A stretch of DNA of 11,270 bases from Ophiosphaerella korrae. Its lineage: Eukaryota > Ascomycota > Dothideomycetes > Pleosporales > Phaeosphaeriaceae. Every line of letters starts with the position of its first letter. Position 1 is the stretch's first letter. The position numbers were made by a program, and so were the translations under genes. The stretch covers positions 1 through 11,270 of the forward strand of contig JALNQF010000911.1 of NCBI GenBank assembly GCA_028456385.1. Direction: 5' to 3'. Below the pieces are notes generated by a model. The model had not been told where the DNA came from. It searched no databases and saw only the letters and a program-made list of their open reading frames with translations. Below, piece after piece: positions 8,995 through 11,270 of the stretch.

Positions 8995-9105
8995 ATAGTC
9001 TTTTACAAAGTATCCTAGTTTCTTATATTTATAGTATACTATATCTTTTTTCTTTTGTAATTAGTAGTCTTTTGCGTAGTAGCCTTTCTTACTATAGTTA
9101 AAGTA
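8995..9105 (-). pseudogene. gag: Nucleocapsid with two mutated CCHC zinc knuckles (copy 2)
   Basis: Two 14-codon motifs have the spacing C-x2-C-x4-H-x4-C with tyrosine in all four ligand places. The first (9064-9105) reads YFNYSKKGYYAKDY and the second (8995-9036) YYKYKKLGYFVKDY. Cys to Tyr and His to Tyr each need one G-to-A or C-to-T change. In living elements these knuckles bind the RNA genome for packaging. They are separated by about nine codons. Confidence 0.85.
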
Positions 9106-9990
9106 CGTAAAGTCTTTATTCTTCTTCCTCTTCTTATCCTTGTTAGCGTCAAGGATTATAGGGTCTCCTTTATCCTAATTCTAGGTGTAACCTCTATACT
9201 TATTCTTCTTCTATTCTTAAAGATCGTTATTAATTTATATTACTTGTTATTTTAGGGCTTCTAGCGTTTAGGGTTTTTCTATATAAATTATTTTATATTA
9301 GATTTTTAAGTTTAGTCCTTGTTTAAATCGTAATATTAAAGCTAACTTATTCTACTCTATATTTTGCAATAGTTGTTTAAACTATAATACGTACTCTAGA
9401 ACACTCTAGCTTTGTATAGGCTTTTCTAGCTATTCTTTAGCTTATTAGGTAATATCTATATCCTTAAATGCTGCTCTTATTTGTCTAGTAAAGTATTCGT
9501 AACTTCTAAAGATAGCTCTTGTTTTATCCTTTTAGGTTATTAGAGCGTATGTTATATAATCTATCTAGTAGGGTTTAAACTATCTTATTGTATTTTCTTT
9601 AAGATGCATTCTAATATATATTACCTTCTTTTCTTCTATATTAAAGTGTAGTACTTATACGTCTATCTAGAGTTGTGCTAAGGCTATAAAGGGTTTTAGT
9701 TTCTCCTTTATCTTATTAAACTTTTTAAGGATAGGTATCTTAGGTAGTTTCTTTATTACACTTATTTCTAGTTGTTAGGTAATTAATTCTATCTAGTTCT
9801 AGCCTTTAATAATAGCTTTAATTTGTACTTTATTCTATTTTAAATAGTCTTGTAGTTTCTTGTTCTACGTTTTTAGTACTTTAATTACTATCTTTATATC
9901 CTCTTTGTCGTTAATTAGTTTGTTTATACAATCCTTAATCGTTTCCTATATAGTACTATCTAACTTATAACTACTCCTAGGGGCTTTACT
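9106..9990 (-). pseudogene. gag: Gag capsid region (copy 2)
   Basis: This region encodes the capsid part of Gag, which forms the virus-like particle. It resembles the retrotransposon gag family: an AKE-x-LEK segment, then SVLEYVL-x-FKQLLQN, then NKLALILRFKQGL, matching the family pattern of a helix followed by EYV..F..L and a FxxGL segment. It continues in frame into the zinc knuckles. In-frame stops are present throughout. The N-terminal limit near 9990-10050 is not fixed. Confidence 0.7.
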
Positions 9991-10067
9991 TATTAAGCTT
10001 TCTACTATCGTATTAGCTAGACTATACGCTACTTACGCTTTGCTTCTCGCAATAACTAAATTAGCAA

Positions 10068-10086
10068 GGTGTAACAAGCCTCCTAT
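10068..10086 (-). promoter_or_regulatory. Probable primer-binding site of copy 2
   Basis: Directly downstream of the 5' LTR, read on the minus strand, is A-TAGGAGGC followed by TTGTTACACC. Most primer-binding sites start TGG, matching the CCA end of a tRNA. Here TAG stands one base after the LTR, a single RIP-type change from TGG. Copy 1 has the same TAG. The priming tRNA is not identified. Confidence 0.4.
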
Positions 10087-10500
10087 TGTTAACTACAGGT
10101 ACCTATCTTAGAAGAGTTAGTAGATTATAAGGTAATAACAAAAGTTTATATAGGGATCTACAATAACTATAAACAATAGAAGATATTTTGTAACTATCTT
10201 GTATTAGCGTTCTATAGTTAAAAGATTAAATTACTAATACTATCTTAATAATGCGCGTCGCTACTAACTATATACTTGTTCTAATCTATTAATCTATTAC
10301 TGCTAAGAATAATAGATCGTAGATTACTCTAATCTATAATCTATTAATACCAAGAGTCTATAGATTATAGATTACCCTAGGTGTCCTAATTATGTGTAGT
10401 TTCCTAATCGAGTTCGTATTCCTCGTGTTTGTAAGAACTTAATCCCTTAGTCGTAGGGCTAATTAGTTCTATCTATATTTCTTTTGTTACTATCGTAACA
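10087..10500 (-). repeat. 5' LTR of gypsy copy 2
   Basis: This partner of 3479-3895 keeps the intact ends TGTTA and TAACA. Gag and the putative primer-binding site adjoin it on the left, as expected for the 5' LTR of a minus-strand element. It contains the same two hairpin units. No clear TATA box is visible on the minus strand, perhaps because of the mutations. Confidence 0.9.
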
Positions 10501-11270
10501 CTTATACTACTACGTTAGTAGCGTACTTGTTTTAAACTATAATAGTAATTATAGCTAAGTTTAACCTAGAAGTTACTTAGTATAACGTTATTAGAGCTTT
10601 CTTCTACGTATATTAAGATTATTAACTAGTAGTTATCTATAAGCTCCTAGATAGATTTAAAGTAGCTAGTAAGTACGTTAAGCTTAATTAAGCGCTATAT
10701 AGCCTTAAAGACTTACTACTCTTTTAGTATAAAGAGCTCTTAAAGATACTTAAATAAGCTAGTCTTATAGTCTTAAAAGAAGAGCTATACTTATTCTATA
10801 ATAAGGAGTATAAAATACTCTTTCTTTTCTATATTAATAATATATTAGTAATATATTATAAAATCTACTAATTAGAAGCTTACTAAATTATTAAAAGAAT
10901 TAAATAAGCGTATAATATAGAAGATAAAGGCCTAGTAAGCTAGTTCCTAGGTGTACGAGTAATATAGAGTTAGCTAGATAAGACTATTATACTTGTCTAT
11001 AATAAGTATATTAATAAGATAGTAAAAAAGTTTAATCTTATAAGCTCTATAAGCTTTCTAGTAACTCTATTACTAGTAGAAGAGCTATAGCTAAGTAAAG
11101 GAGAGGCCTTAAAGTATAAAATTAAGGACTACTAAGAGTAAGTAAGATCTATCTTGTATATAGTAATAATAGTGTAACTAGACGTTATATTTATAGCTAC
11201 TAAGCTCTCTTAATATCTTATAAATCTAAGCTAAAAGTATTTTAAAGTAGTAAACTAAGTTATTATTTAC
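10501..11270 (+). pseudogene. Ty1/copia-type pol fragment (reverse transcriptase to C-terminal part), RIP-mutated
   Basis: One plus-strand frame, with codon first bases divisible by 3, runs from 10503 to the window edge without an indel. It reads TYTTTLVA at the start, AKFNLEVTQ*N near 10560, ALYSLKDLLLF*YKEL at 10692 (the copia SLxxxPxLWY segment), FYINNILV at 10827-10850 (expected FYVDDILV, both Asp now Asn), *FLGVRVI near 10945 (expected WFLGI), and SILYIVIIV*LDVIFIATKLS near 11150-11210, the end-of-domain motif of Ty1/copia. Stops lie at Gln, Trp and Arg positions. It begins exactly at the right edge of the gypsy LTR, in mid-domain, so the gypsy element probably interrupted it. The upstream part of the copia element is not found to the left of 3479. 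Confidence 0.85.

Larger units (their letters stand above)
4576..10050 (-). pseudogene. Broken gag-pol polyprotein of gypsy copy 2
   Basis: Zinc knuckle, protease, reverse transcriptase, RNase H, integrase and chromodomain all fall in the same minus-strand frame (codon first bases at positions divisible by 3), so gag and pol were one continuous frame of about 1800 codons with no frameshift between them. Stop codons, nearly always TAA or TAG, recur every few to twenty codons, largely where Gln or Trp is expected, as RIP predicts. The polyprotein ended near TAA at 4576-4578, just after the chromodomain. The start is uncertain: no ATG is preserved in frame near the LTR, and ATG to ATA is a RIP change, so 10050 is an estimate. 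The products would be the structural proteins and enzymes of a virus-like particle. The element is now inert. Confidence 0.88.
3479..10500 (-). mobile_element. Complete but dead Ty3/gypsy chromovirus, copy 2
   Basis: Two direct LTRs of 417 and 414 bases bound a 6.2-kb interior. The better preserved LTR begins TGTTA and ends TAACA, an inverted repeat typical of LTR ends. The interior order on the minus strand is gag, zinc knuckles, spacer, protease, reverse transcriptase, RNase H, integrase, chromodomain, polypurine tract. Reverse transcriptase before integrase makes it Ty3/gypsy, not Ty1/copia, and the terminal chromodomain makes it a chromovirus. Aligned by eye, the two LTRs differ at about 26 positions, all transitions, plus one 3-base indel. 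A clear 5-bp target duplication is missing: the flanks are CCTCT on the left and CTTAT on the right. The element cannot encode working proteins because of dense stop codons. Confidence 0.9.

Noticed and set aside
237..11270. Mitochondrial or other organelle DNA because of the high AT content
   Set aside because: The sequence encodes nuclear-type LTR retrotransposons, and the AT richness comes from CpA/TpG loss with LTR transitions, which RIP explains.

Overview
This window looks like a transposon graveyard from a filamentous ascomycete (Pezizomycotina-type fungus). Apart from positions 1-236 it is very AT-rich. It has lost almost every CpA and TpG dinucleotide, while ApC, GpT and many CpG remain. 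That is the signature of repeat-induced point mutation (RIP), which turns CpA into TpA on either strand. No gene in the window appears intact. Every recognisable reading frame belongs to an LTR retrotransposon and is riddled with TAA/TAG codons.

Layout: (1) 1-236 is normal-composition DNA with no RIP. It reads as the end of an unrelated LTR inserted into an already mutated element. (2) 237-3442 is a Ty3/gypsy copy on the minus strand (copy 1), holding gag, protease and the first part of reverse transcriptase, with its 5' LTR at 3017-3442. The 1-236 LTR interrupts it. (3) 3443-3478 is a short spacer. (4) 3479-10500 is a complete 7.0-kb Ty3/gypsy element of the same family on the minus strand (copy 2). 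Its LTRs are 3479-3895 (3' LTR) and 10087-10500 (5' LTR). Between them lie a gag-pol polyprotein that stays in one reading frame from about 10050 to 4576 (gag with two zinc knuckles, a long spacer, protease, reverse transcriptase, RNase H, integrase, chromodomain), a polypurine tract, and a decayed extra reading frame on the opposite strand (about 4037-4610). (5) 10501-11270 is part of a Ty1/copia-type pol on the plus strand (reverse transcriptase into the C-terminal part), running off the window.

The gypsy elements are chromoviruses: their integrase ends in a chromodomain, which in this group is thought to steer insertion to marked chromatin. The order of events I infer is: gypsy copies land next to each other and beside or inside a copia element; RIP destroys all three, copy 1 hardest; a different LTR element later lands in copy 1 and has escaped RIP. 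The items most worth attention are the antisense frame with a cysteine-cluster plus coiled-coil layout, the roughly 400-codon spacer between nucleocapsid and protease, and the primer-binding-site-like remnant next to the left LTR, which suggests recombination between tandem copies.
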